This document shows, piece by piece, positions 14,114 through 21,450 of a DNA stretch of 21,622 nt. The stretch is from CAYJMQ01 sp964371555 (GTDB lineage: Bacteria > Bdellovibrionota > JACOXK01 > 2-02-FULL-40-11): assembly GCA_964371555.1 (NCBI GenBank), contig CAYJMQ010000035.1, forward strand, positions 1-21,622, given 5' to 3'. A model generated the notes under the pieces. It saw nothing but the letters and a program-made list of their open reading frames with translations, was not told the DNA's origin and searched no databases. The position numbers were made by a program, and so were the translations under genes. The number at the start of each line of letters is the position of its first letter. The stretch's first letter is position 1.

Positions 14114-16587
14114 AGGACCGTCTTTATTTCTTCGATAACAAATGCTTCAATAATATCTAGAACCTTGATGTCGTCATAATTCTGAAGTGAGATGCCGCAC
14201 TCAAAACCATTTTGAACCTCTCGTGCGTCCTCTTTAAAACGTTTCAGAGAAATAATTTTACCTGTATAGATCGGCTTATGGTCGCGAAGGAGTCTTGCCT
14301 GCGCGTTCCGAATAATCTTGCCTTCTGTCACGAAACAACCGGCAACGCTCCCCACTTTTGAAATATGGAAAACATTTCGGACCTCCGCCCTTCCAAGCAA
14401 TGTCTCTTTTAACTCTGGCTTGAGCATTCCGCTCATCGCTTTCTTAATGTCCTCAACAACATCATAAATAATGGAGTAGAGTCTGACATCGACATTGAGC
14501 CTTTTAATGAGCTCGCGGGCTTTCGTATCTGGCCGGATATTAAAACCAATGATAATAGCCGAAGCTCCTGACGCCAAATGCACATCAGATTCTGTGATGG
14601 CTCCGACTGCCGCAAAAATCACATTCAGTTTAATTTTTTCAGCGCTCAATTTTTCGATGGTCTGTCGGATCACTTCCACAGAACCCTGCACATCAGCCTT
14701 AAGGACAATCTTTAATTCAAGAAGTTCAGCCAATTTCATTTTTTCATAGATCCCTTCCAATGTCATTGAAGGCATCTCACGCTTCGTCATATCCTTTTGT
14801 TTATTCACCCTCCACTCAACAAGGCGATGCGCCGCTTCTTCATCTTTAAAAACATAAAAACGATCCCCCGACTGAGGAACCTGATCGAGTCCTGATATTT
14901 CAACCGAATAGGAGGGATAGGCTTCTTTCAGTTGTTTGCCGTGATCATCCTGAATGATGCGGATACGCCCCATCGCTGTCCCCGCAACAATGACATCCCC
15001 CTTTTTAAGGGTCCCCTGTTGAATAAGAACCGTTGCCATCGGCCCAAGCCCAACGGCAATTTTTGCTTCAAGCACAACCCCTTCCGCAGGAATCTTTGGA
15101 CTCGCTTTGAGTTCAAGGAGATCGGCCTGAAGAAGAACAAGTTCCAGAAGCTCTTTAATCCCTTGCGCGTTCTTCGCAGAAATAGGCGCATAAATTGTCT
15201 TTCCGCCCCACTCTTCCGGCGTCAGATCAATGTCCGCAAGCTGCTTTTTGATCTTTTCGATCTGTCCTCCGGGTTTATCGATTTTATTGATTGCAACAAT
15301 AATAGGAACGCCTGCGGCTTTCGCATGGGCAATCGCTTCTTTTGTCTGGGGCATAACTCCATCATCGGCGGCGACAACAAGAATGACAATATCTGTTGTT
15401 TTCGCCCCTCTCGCCCGCATAGCGGAAAATGCCTCGTGTCCCGGCGTATCAATAAAGGTAATCGACCGCTCTCCATCCACCTGAACCATATAGGCGCCAA
15501 TATGCTGCGTGATTCCTCCCGCTTCACCCAAAGCCACATCACTCTTTCGAATGGCATCGAGAAGGGTCGTTTTTCCATGGTCGACATGTCCCATAATCGT
15601 AACCACCGGAGGTCGCGGTTTTAAATCACCTGCTTCCAGAGTTTCACGATTGAGAAGACTCTCCTCCGTAACAATCTCATTTTTAACTTCGTATCCGTAT
15701 TCTGTCGCAATAAGCGATGCCGTGTCTGCATCAACAGACTGAAACTCATCCACCTCCATCCCCATGCCACGGAGCTTTCGAATCAATTCTGACGACTTTA
15801 TTTTCAAAGCCGATGCCAAATCGTAAACGATGACCTTTTCGGACATAGGTATGATCCGTTTAATCTGTTTAGGGGTGGTCAGCGGCGTCGACCTCATTTT
15901 CGATCTATCGATGATCATCTTTTTTTTGGTCGGCTGAAATACCCTTTCAATCCGTCCAAAACTGCTGATATCGAATTCTTCTGAGCGCTTTTTAATAAAA
16001 GATTTTTGACGCTTGCGCGCTAACTCCTCAATCTCTTCTTTCTTCTTGAGTTCTTTCTCGCCGGCTTTTTTCTTCTCTTTTTCTTCAATTTCTTCAGGCG
16101 TTTCTTTGGCTTTTTCAGGCGCAGGCGCCCCTGCGGGGTGCGCCCCTTTCCGCACCCCTTTCTCCAAAGGAGAAACGGCAGCAGGCTCAATCAATTTAAT
16201 TTTTGGAGCTTTGGACTCCACAGGCGGCGCTGAAACTTTTTCAGAAGCGATATCTGCTTTTTTTGCGGCTACGGAGCTAGGTTTCTGTTCTGAAACAGGA
16301 ACCGAAAGCTTTGGGGCTTCCACAGATTTTTCAGGCGCGGCAGGCTCAACTTTTCTTCTGCGAATAACAGAAGATTGAACCCTCTTTTCAAGGACATCCC
16401 CTTTTCGCACTTCAGTAAGCGACACCTTCTTCCGTCCCCATCGCTCACGAATGTCGGCAATCTGTTCGTCAGTCAATGTTTTGGAACGGGGTGATATTTT
16501 AAAGCCCGCTTCGTTCAGCTGCGTAATAAACTCCGAAGCGGAAAGTTCAAACTCTTTGGCAATATCTTCTACTTTAACCCGTGTCAT
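14110..16587 (-). CDS. infB: Translation initiation factor IF-2
   Basis: 825 aa. GTPase that brings initiator fMet-tRNA to the ribosome and promotes subunit joining. An N-terminal IF2_N domain (1-50, VKVEDIAKEFELS) is followed by a long low-complexity Lys/Glu/Ala/Pro linker (about 60-235) and a second IF2_N-like domain (KVIVYDLASALKIKSSELI). The G domain has G1 GHVDHGKT from residue 333, DTPGHEAF, NKID at 434-437 and SAKN. Domains II-IV follow (VLEAKIAVGLGPMATVLIQQG, VLKADVQGSVEVI, and the fMet-binding C2 end with GSVAGCFVTEGKI). The ATG overlaps the nusA stop (ATGA). Part of the linker (SPLEKGVRKGAHPAGAPAP) is encoded by palindrome-rich DNA; see the repeat entry. Confidence 0.97.
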   Translation of the reverse strand: MTRVKVEDIAKEFELSASEFITQLNEAGFKISPRSKTLTDEQIADIRERWGRKKVSLTEVRKGDVLEKRVQSSVIRRRKVEPAAPEKSVEAPKLSVPVSEQKPSSVAAKKADIASEKVSAPPVESKAPKIKLIEPAAVSPLEKGVRKGAHPAGAPAPEKAKETPEEIEEKEKKKAGEKELKKKEEIEELARKRQKSFIKKRSEEFDISSFGRIERVFQPTKKKMIIDRSKMRSTPLTTPKQIKRIIPMSEKVIVYDLASALKIKSSELIRKLRGMGMEVDEFQSVDADTASLIATEYGYEVKNEIVTEESLLNRETLEAGDLKPRPPVVTIMGHVDHGKTTLLDAIRKSDVALGEAGGITQHIGAYMVQVDGERSITFIDTPGHEAFSAMRARGAKTTDIVILVVAADDGVMPQTKEAIAHAKAAGVPIIVAINKIDKPGGQIEKIKKQLADIDLTPEEWGGKTIYAPISAKNAQGIKELLELVLLQADLLELKASPKIPAEGVVLEAKIAVGLGPMATVLIQQGTLKKGDVIVAGTAMGRIRIIQDDHGKQLKEAYPSYSVEISGLDQVPQSGDRFYVFKDEEAAHRLVEWRVNKQKDMTKREMPSMTLEGIYEKMKLAELLELKIVLKADVQGSVEVIRQTIEKLSAEKIKLNVIFAAVGAITESDVHLASGASAIIIGFNIRPDTKARELIKRLNVDVRLYSIIYDVVEDIKKAMSGMLKPELKETLLGRAEVRNVFHISKVGSVAGCFVTEGKIIRNAQARLLRDHKPIYTGKIISLKRFKEDAREVQNGFECGISLQNYDDIKVLDIIEAFVIEEIKTVL
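16117..16175 (-). repeat. Palindrome-rich insert in the infB linker
   Basis: This stretch contains several short palindromes close together: TCTCC-AAA-GGAGA (16161-16173), GTGCG...CGCAC, CCCC-GCA-GGGG and GGCGCC. It is richer in G/C than the surrounding linker. It is read in frame as LEKGVRKGAHPAGAPAP, unlike the Lys/Glu linker on either side. It may be a REP-like element captured in a tolerant protein region. Confidence 0.45.
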
Positions 16588-18044
16588 TCTTGGTCCTTCT
16601 TGTCTTTAACTCCTTCTGGGACTCCTCCTGGGCCCCCTTCTGGAACTCCTTTCGGACCCCCTTCTGTTTCCGCAGTCGTTCGTTCCTCGGCCTTGGCCTC
16701 GGCCTCGGCCCCGGCCCCGGCTGTCGATACTTGCACTTTGTCTTTTTCTTGGGTTTTTTCTGGGGATCTTTCCGGATGTATCACCTTATCGGTCGTCAGT
16801 CCCTTGGCTACCAGCGACTGGGCTTCCTCTTTGAGGTTCTTTGCCTTTTCTTCATCATCCATGCCTGGAACATGCAGCAGATCCTTGATCTCCGCAGAAG
16901 CAACATCTTCAAAGGTATCGTAGCCGTGCTGATAAAGCCCCATGGCGAGCGTATCATTCACCCGGGGAATGGTCTTCAAACTGATTTTTGCACGATTCGT
17001 TCTTTCAAGAATTTTTGATTCAGTAATAATATCGAGCTTCCAACCTGTGATCTGCATAGCCAGACGCACATTCTGCCCCTTTTTTCCAATAGCGAGTGAA
17101 AGCTGATCGTCAGGAACAATAACCTCCATGCTATGGTTGGCATCGTCAATAATGACTTTCGAAATCTCGGCTGGAGCAAGCGAATTCACAACGAATTGCG
17201 TATCATTGTCGCTCCAGGGAACAATATCTATCTTTTCACCCCTGAGCTCCTGGACAACATTTTGAACCCGCGTCCCCTTGACCCCCACACAGGCGCCGAC
17301 AGGATCCACATCAGAATCTTTTGAATAAACGGCGATTTTTGACCGAAATCCCGGATCACGCGCGGCCCCTTTAATCGTGACGATTCTTTCGGAAACCTCT
17401 GGCACCTCCAATTCAAAAAGTTTAATCAAATAGAGAGGTGTCGATCGCGACAATATCAGTTGAGGACCCTTTGATGAGGCGTCCTGAACATCCATAATAT
17501 ACGCCTGAACACGATCACCGGTCCGGAAATTTTCTCCGGGGATTTGCTCACGCGGCGGAATAACCGCTTCTGTCTTTCCGAGATCAACAAGAATATTCCC
17601 CCCTTCAAAACGCCGCACAATGCCGGAAATAATTTCTCCCTTTCTGCCGCTGTACTCCCTATAAACAATATCGCGCTCGGCAGCATTGACCTTTTGATTT
17701 AAAACCTGTTTGATCGTTGCAACATCAATACGCCCAAACTGGCTGTCGCTCATTTTAATCCCTATACTGTCTCCCGCTTCCACACCGGGATCGAGCTTCC
17801 GGGCTTCTGAAATTACAATCTCTGTCGCCTCATTCTCAATTTTTTCGACAACCTTTTTGAATTCAAATAATTCAATATTGTCCACTTCCTCATTAAAATG
17901 AGCCTCAATTTCCCGATTCAAGCCATATTTTTTCTTCGCCGCCATCAGAAAAGCGGTTTCTAAAGCGTCAATAATGACCTTCCTTTCAACACCCCTATCC
18001 TTTGAAAACTGGTCTATGACTCGACCCAATCCCTGGCGAAGCAT
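16584..18044 (-). CDS. nusA: Transcription termination/antitermination factor NusA
   Basis: 486 aa. Binds RNA polymerase and nascent RNA, modulating pausing, termination and antitermination. The start is the ATG at 18044, backed by GGAGGAG six bases upstream; the frame extends 17 codons further but without support. Domains: N-terminal polymerase-binding domain (VIDQFSKDRGVERKVIIDALETAF), S1 (about 130-200, GEIISGIVRRFEGGNILVDLG), KH1 (GACVGVKGTRVQNVVQEL), KH2 (LAIGKKGQNVRLAMQITGWKLDI), and one helix-hairpin-helix-like repeat (DLLHVPGMDDEE). A disordered tail of ~70 residues is built from Ala/Glu and Gly/Pro repeats. rimP, the usual upstream neighbour, is absent. An intrinsic terminator lies in its leader. 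Confidence 0.96.
   Translation of the reverse strand: MLRQGLGRVIDQFSKDRGVERKVIIDALETAFLMAAKKKYGLNREIEAHFNEEVDNIELFEFKKVVEKIENEATEIVISEARKLDPGVEAGDSIGIKMSDSQFGRIDVATIKQVLNQKVNAAERDIVYREYSGRKGEIISGIVRRFEGGNILVDLGKTEAVIPPREQIPGENFRTGDRVQAYIMDVQDASSKGPQLILSRSTPLYLIKLFELEVPEVSERIVTIKGAARDPGFRSKIAVYSKDSDVDPVGACVGVKGTRVQNVVQELRGEKIDIVPWSDNDTQFVVNSLAPAEISKVIIDDANHSMEVIVPDDQLSLAIGKKGQNVRLAMQITGWKLDIITESKILERTNRAKISLKTIPRVNDTLAMGLYQHGYDTFEDVASAEIKDLLHVPGMDDEEKAKNLKEEAQSLVAKGLTTDKVIHPERSPEKTQEKDKVQVSTAGAGAEAEAKAEERTTAETEGGPKGVPEGGPGGVPEGVKDKKDQE
16612..16666 (-). repeat. 24-base direct repeat in the nusA 3' end
   Basis: Two full units (16612-16635 and 16636-16659, both beginning CCTTCTGG on the plus strand) and the start of a third (CCTTCTG from 16660) encode the GGVPEG/GGPKGVPEG part of the NusA tail. 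They differ at only a few positions, which suggests recent slippage. Confidence 0.7.
16685..16720 (-). repeat. 6-base tandem repeat in the nusA 3' end
   Basis: About six copies of a GGCCTC/GGCCCC hexamer on the plus strand encode the AGAGAEAEAKAEE stretch of the NusA tail. This is a microsatellite-like tract in a probably disordered region. Confidence 0.7.
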
Positions 18045-18059
18045 GTCTCCTCCTTTTAC

Positions 18060-18087
18060 AAAAAAAAAGTGGGCAGCGCCCACTTTT
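18060..18087 (-). terminator. Intrinsic terminator (possible attenuator) in the nusA leader
   Basis: On the minus strand, AAAAGTGGGC, a three-base loop, and GCCCACTTTT form a perfect 10-bp hairpin, followed by a run of T (nine A on the plus strand at 18060-18068). The T run ends only a few bases before the GGAGGAG of nusA. It faces the same way as the upstream SurA-like gene and nusA. There is hardly room for a promoter between it and nusA, so transcripts of the core operon probably pass through it. Confidence 0.85.
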
Positions 18088-18110
18088 ATCAACATCTAAA
18101 TTGGCATCTA

Positions 18111-18139
18111 TTCCTAGCAAATCCGGGAATCGTATGCAA
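18111..18139 (-). promoter_or_regulatory. Weak candidate promoter upstream of the nusA leader terminator
   Basis: On the minus strand, TTGCAT (18139-18134) and TAGGAA (18116-18111) are 17 bases apart, between the SurA-like stop and the leader hairpin. Each box matches only about half of the consensus. If real, it would give a leader of ~60 bases that contains the whole terminator. Confidence 0.25.
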
Positions 18140-18160
18140 GCGGAAAGATTTTAGCGCGAA

Positions 18161-18850
18161 TCAATCCAAAATGACGCGGACATTGCTGCGGTTTTTGAGA
18201 TTTGTAATCCAGTCTTTAAGATTTTCGTAGAGTCGGCGTTTTCGAAGACGTTCTCTGGCCACTTCCTTTTTCATCCCTTTGTGATCACGCAGCCACTCCC
18301 CCAGCTCTTCATCGGTAATATAAACATAGGCCGATAAAATCTTTTCTTTGATAAAACGTTCCACATGAATCGGTCTTGCAAGAACCCTTTTTAATTCATT
18401 CTCAGTCCATAGATATGCTGACATAAAGGATTCAAAATCATGTTTACTTGCAAAACTTCTCTGAAATTTACTAAAAATACCTACGATCTCAAATTCTGTC
18501 AGAGCCCCGATATTGAAGCTTTCAGCCTCGTAGGTGACGAGCATTTCCACAATCATGGTTTTAGCCATCTCGCGCAATTCGTCTTTAGTTATCTCGGGGG
18601 TTATCTGGGGGGTTGTCTCAGGGGTTATGTGGGGCAACGAAATTTTCTTTTGAACGCGCTGAAGCTCGAGCTCTCTTTTTACATCCCAGAGGGTCAGAAC
18701 TGAGTTATCAAAGCTCGCAACAATTTTATTCCAAAGAACCGCTTCTAAAGTAGAGGGGATGAATAAGAAAAAACCCCCAAAAAAACCATACATGAGTAAT
18801 CTCGCGAGCCACCCGTTAGGCATTTGTACGAAATCAGAAGCCCGCTTCAT
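18161..18850 (-). CDS. SurA N-terminal-domain-like exported protein without PPIase domain
   Basis: 229 aa. A hydrophobic segment (about 14-37, WLARLLMYGFFGGFFLFIPSTLEA) looks like a signal peptide or anchor. It is followed by WNKIVASFDNSVLTLWDVKRELELQ, which resembles the opening of the SurA/PpiC chaperone N-terminal domain (V-N-x-x-V-I-T-x-x-E-L). Long helices follow, ending in LKDWITNLKNRSNVRVILD, a typical closing strand of short SurA_N-type proteins. No parvulin domain is present, so it may be a periplasmic chaperone-like protein (inference). A short stretch HITPETTPQITPEITKDEL is repetitive. The ribosome binding site at 18850 is weak, and later starts are possible. It lies just upstream of nusA, where rimP often sits. 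Confidence 0.6.
   Translation of the reverse strand: MKRASDFVQMPNGWLARLLMYGFFGGFFLFIPSTLEAVLWNKIVASFDNSVLTLWDVKRELELQRVQKKISLPHITPETTPQITPEITKDELREMAKTMIVEMLVTYEAESFNIGALTEFEIVGIFSKFQRSFASKHDFESFMSAYLWTENELKRVLARPIHVERFIKEKILSAYVYITDEELGEWLRDHKGMKKEVARERLRKRRLYENLKDWITNLKNRSNVRVILD
18598..18641 (-). repeat. Short imperfect tandem repeat in the SurA-like gene
   Basis: The plus strand shows repeated TCGGGGGTTATCTGGGGGGTTGTC-like units of 12-15 bases, encoding the ITPE-TTPQ-ITPE-IT segment. It lies in a loop between the first strand pair and the helical part. Confidence 0.5.
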
Positions 18851-18876
18851 TATAAAGAAGAGGTTAGCATGCTTTT

Positions 18877-19632
18877 TTATTTGGTTAAACGAATATCATC
18901 ATAATCCGCGCGAGCGGAAGTATCTGTTGAATCGGCATCGGTGAGAATGCCCACACCGACAATACGAGGAGGTTCTTTGCCTGGATAGATTTTTTTAAAA
19001 TCTTCATAAATATTGGCTGTCTCTTCTATCCATATTCCAAGCCCTTTGGCCCCGGAACGCTTGATCACAATATAAGGTTGAAATTCATCTTTTGAAGCAG
19101 GGCTTTGAAACGCGGGTGTTCCCACAGGAAGGCTTTCGCTCCAGACATATTTAATAATCTGAGGTTCCTGTCCTTCTTTATGAAAATAGATATAGATCCC
19201 CGCCGCGCTATCGCTCTTAATCCCGTTTATTGCATCCTCATAACGTTCATTACTCCCCTGAGGGAACTCATGAACACGCCATCGCCATTTTAAAATAGGG
19301 TAGTCTTTCGGCATCAAAAAATGAATATTCCCCTTCTCATCTCTGCTTTTAAAAACACGCTTGATAATCGTAGACGCCTTTTTCTTCTTCTCGAGATTTT
19401 TGGAAACAATGGCAGACAAAAATTTATTCCCTTTTTCGATTTGAACCATGTAAACCTCGGTTCGAAAATGGTAAGACGAAATAATCCACCCTTCCGTTCC
19501 GATACCCGGGAACTTCCCAACTTCATAGTCTGAGAAATCATCGACCACGAATCGGCTCTGGGCATAAAGAGCGTTCGACGTAAAAAAGAAAATAAAAAGA
19601 ACTATCAACAAACGCACAACCAATGAGCGCAT
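18877..19632 (-). CDS. DUF3047 family exported protein
   Basis: 251 aa from the ATG at 19632, which has AGAGGT six bases upstream. An earlier in-frame ATG at 19662 lies inside the promoter -10 box and is rejected. A signal peptide (MRSLVVRLLIVLFIFFFTSNALYAQS) is followed by FVVDDFSDYEVGKFPGIGTEGW and then the family hallmark LKWRWRVHEFPQGS. Later come SAAGIYIYF, IIKYVWSESLPVGT, a long ...YIVIKRSG stretch, and a final IVGVGILTDADSTDTSARADYDDIRL. The fold looks like a carbohydrate-binding-type beta sandwich. The molecular function of DUF3047 is not known to me. The SurA-like gene follows 26 bases after its stop, so the two may be co-transcribed. Confidence 0.8.
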   Translation of the reverse strand: MRSLVVRLLIVLFIFFFTSNALYAQSRFVVDDFSDYEVGKFPGIGTEGWIISSYHFRTEVYMVQIEKGNKFLSAIVSKNLEKKKKASTIIKRVFKSRDEKGNIHFLMPKDYPILKWRWRVHEFPQGSNERYEDAINGIKSDSAAGIYIYFHKEGQEPQIIKYVWSESLPVGTPAFQSPASKDEFQPYIVIKRSGAKGLGIWIEETANIYEDFKKIYPGKEPPRIVGVGILTDADSTDTSARADYDDIRLTK

Positions 19633-19660
19633 TATGACCTCTGTCAATGAATACACGCTC

Positions 19661-19690
19661 ATTATATCACTACACGACAGAAGAAAACAA
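19661..19690 (-). promoter_or_regulatory. Sigma-70 promoter for the DUF3047 gene
   Basis: On the minus strand, TTGTTT (19690-19685) and a perfect TATAAT (19666-19661) are 18 bases apart. The expected start near 19654 leaves a ~20-base leader with a ribosome binding site before the ATG at 19632. Confidence 0.55.
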
Positions 19691-19712
19691 AAGGAGAAAC
19701 CCGCCCCCGGAC

Positions 19713-21020
19713 TTATTGATTAGAAACTAATGAGATTTCAATATCGGGTCGGCCGGATTGATCAAGCCAGTTCGATTCTTGTTTATAATAGGCTTCGGGA
19801 AGCCCTGCCGGCGCCGTATGAATCATCAGATCCCCATCCATCGCAATACGATCGACAAAAACATTCGGTGAAATCGCAGGCTGAGAATTTGTTGACTCGG
19901 GATGTTCATTTCTAAATTTAAAATCAGAGACAAAATAGAGAAAAAACCTCGATCTCCCTTTTTCTCCGAGTGAAAGATCGGCAGGGGAGAGGGAGTAGGC
20001 AAGCTGGCGCTGGGCTACCTCTCTGTTTGCAAGCGTACTTTTCTCATTTCCCATAAACACAAAAAGCGGCGCATTCGACCACGCCTTCGAATAGAGCTTC
20101 ACCACTTCCAGGGTTTTTCCATCGCGCTTCTCAAAGCGCTTCTCGGTCGAATAGTTCAGGCGCCCCCGCCGGAATGCCACCTTTGCCAGCATCTCAAAGG
20201 GATGTTTATTCTCGATCACAAACTTTATCAAAAAAAGCGACGTTGAAATCTCCCCGCCTGCTCTCAAAATGCCAAGATTTTTTTTAAAATGACTCTCTGC
20301 CCAAAAGAGCGCCGGGACCAAATTCTCGGGATAACTTTTTTCATCTCTATAATCCGGATCTTTAAAAATATGAAGAGGGGGTTTAAGATTGGTAACTTTA
20401 AATGGAAAGACCCCTTTGGTTTCCTCCTTTCCGGAATCGACCGCCTTTAAATGGAGAACGAAACTTTTCTCCCCCGCGAATGAATTTAAAGCTGCTGTTT
20501 CTTCTGAAAGAATCACAAGCCACTGATTCAATTTCCCGAACTTATATCTTTCAGCAACGAGGCCGGAAGAAATTCCTAAAGATAAGGGCGCCTTTGCGTC
20601 CTCATCATCTTTTCGCTCAAACGCGTAATAGAGGGTGATATTTTCCAAAGGTGTGTCGGTATCATCCACCGTTACGATAAAATAGGGGAGTTGCTTTTCT
20701 TTCGCTAAAAAATTTCTCTGATCATCCCGGTCCATTGGATCGATCTTCCAATGTGTGACGAAACGGTGGAAATGAACATTATCCATTCCTTCTCTTGTTT
20801 TTCTGATTTCAAAATCGACAACCACATTTTCCAACTCATCATAATAAGGGCCAACGGTGATCGCTGAAATACGGGGTGGGGCCGCATCAGGCCTCAGATG
20901 CGCCGCGTCAGACGGGGATGAAGGCTGATCTTGGGTTCCAGAATGTTTTTCCGAACAGCCGATCCCAAAGCCATTTAGAACCGCCAAAAATAAAATAAAA
21001 AAAATAGTTCTGTTTCTCAT
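19713..21020 (-). CDS. Predicted lipoprotein of unknown function
   Basis: 435 aa. The N-terminus MRNRTIFFILFLAVLNGFGIGC is a signal peptide ending in a Cys at 22, a fair but not perfect lipobox (GIGC). A Ser/Pro/Asp-rich linker (about 23-50) follows, then a mixed beta-rich region. I recognise no family. The pattern VDFEIRKTREGM...ITLYYAFERK...FVLHLKAVD suggests immunoglobulin-like sandwiches in the first half, and repeated strand-turn elements such as FLIKFVIENKHPFEML follow in the second. GAAGGAG lies six bases before the ATG. It comes 25 bases after another lipoprotein gene and a collagen-like gene, suggesting an operon for cell-surface proteins. Confidence 0.7.
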   Translation of the reverse strand: MRNRTIFFILFLAVLNGFGIGCSEKHSGTQDQPSSPSDAAHLRPDAAPPRISAITVGPYYDELENVVVDFEIRKTREGMDNVHFHRFVTHWKIDPMDRDDQRNFLAKEKQLPYFIVTVDDTDTPLENITLYYAFERKDDEDAKAPLSLGISSGLVAERYKFGKLNQWLVILSEETAALNSFAGEKSFVLHLKAVDSGKEETKGVFPFKVTNLKPPLHIFKDPDYRDEKSYPENLVPALFWAESHFKKNLGILRAGGEISTSLFLIKFVIENKHPFEMLAKVAFRRGRLNYSTEKRFEKRDGKTLEVVKLYSKAWSNAPLFVFMGNEKSTLANREVAQRQLAYSLSPADLSLGEKGRSRFFLYFVSDFKFRNEHPESTNSQPAISPNVFVDRIAMDGDLMIHTAPAGLPEAYYKQESNWLDQSGRPDIEISLVSNQ

Positions 21021-21045
21021 CTTTTTCTCCTTCTTTAGGCCTCCT

Positions 21046-21450
21046 TTAGGAACAATTAAGGGGGATCAGCACACGATCTTTTTTCCCTTCAAAGTATGAA
21101 ATCTCCGTTTCCCCCCGACAATACGAAATCTGATGCGTCAGATCAAATGCCCAAACGACAATTTTTAAATGCTCATCAAACGACAGATCTGAAAAAAGAT
21201 GCTGGTTGAATTTCTTTGCGTCAATATCATCCCGTTCCGGTTGATGCCCCCTCTCTGGAAAATTGCCATAAAATTGAAAGCAATAAATTGCAATCTTTTC
21301 CTTAAAACTGTTTTTTTGCCCTTCTGAAAGATGTTCCGGAAAGGCTAGAGTTACCAAAACTTCCGTCTGCCGTCCATTCTCCCGCCCCTTTTCTTTCTCA
21401 CCTCCACATCCCCATAGGCAGAGAACCAAAAAAAGAGCGCTACTCTTCAT
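21046..21450 (-). CDS. Small predicted lipoprotein
   Basis: 134 aa from the ATG at 21450. MKSSALFLVLCLWGCGG is a compact lipoprotein signal with lipobox LWGC. The mature part has a charged linker (EKEKGRENGRQ), then TEVLVTLAFPEHLSE and a mixed alpha/beta segment containing three further Cys. I recognise no family. The chosen ATG overlaps the end of the collagen-like frame (TAG at 21442-21440), giving translational coupling. Longer in-frame starts at 21456 and 21489 exist, the latter with an AGGGG, but they would put an odd 12-15 residue extension before the signal. Confidence 0.65.
   Translation of the reverse strand: MKSSALFLVLCLWGCGGEKEKGRENGRQTEVLVTLAFPEHLSEGQKNSFKEKIAIYCFQFYGNFPERGHQPERDDIDAKKFNQHLFSDLSFDEHLKIVVWAFDLTHQISYCRGETEISYFEGKKDRVLIPLNCS

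Noticed and set aside
14932..15624. 230-codon plus-strand frame opposite infB
   Set aside because: It is antisense to the conserved IF-2 GTPase region, with no start signal or family resemblance.
18045..18095. Upstream NusA start at 18095
   Set aside because: It would begin inside the leader hairpin region, while GGAGGAG points to the ATG at 18044.
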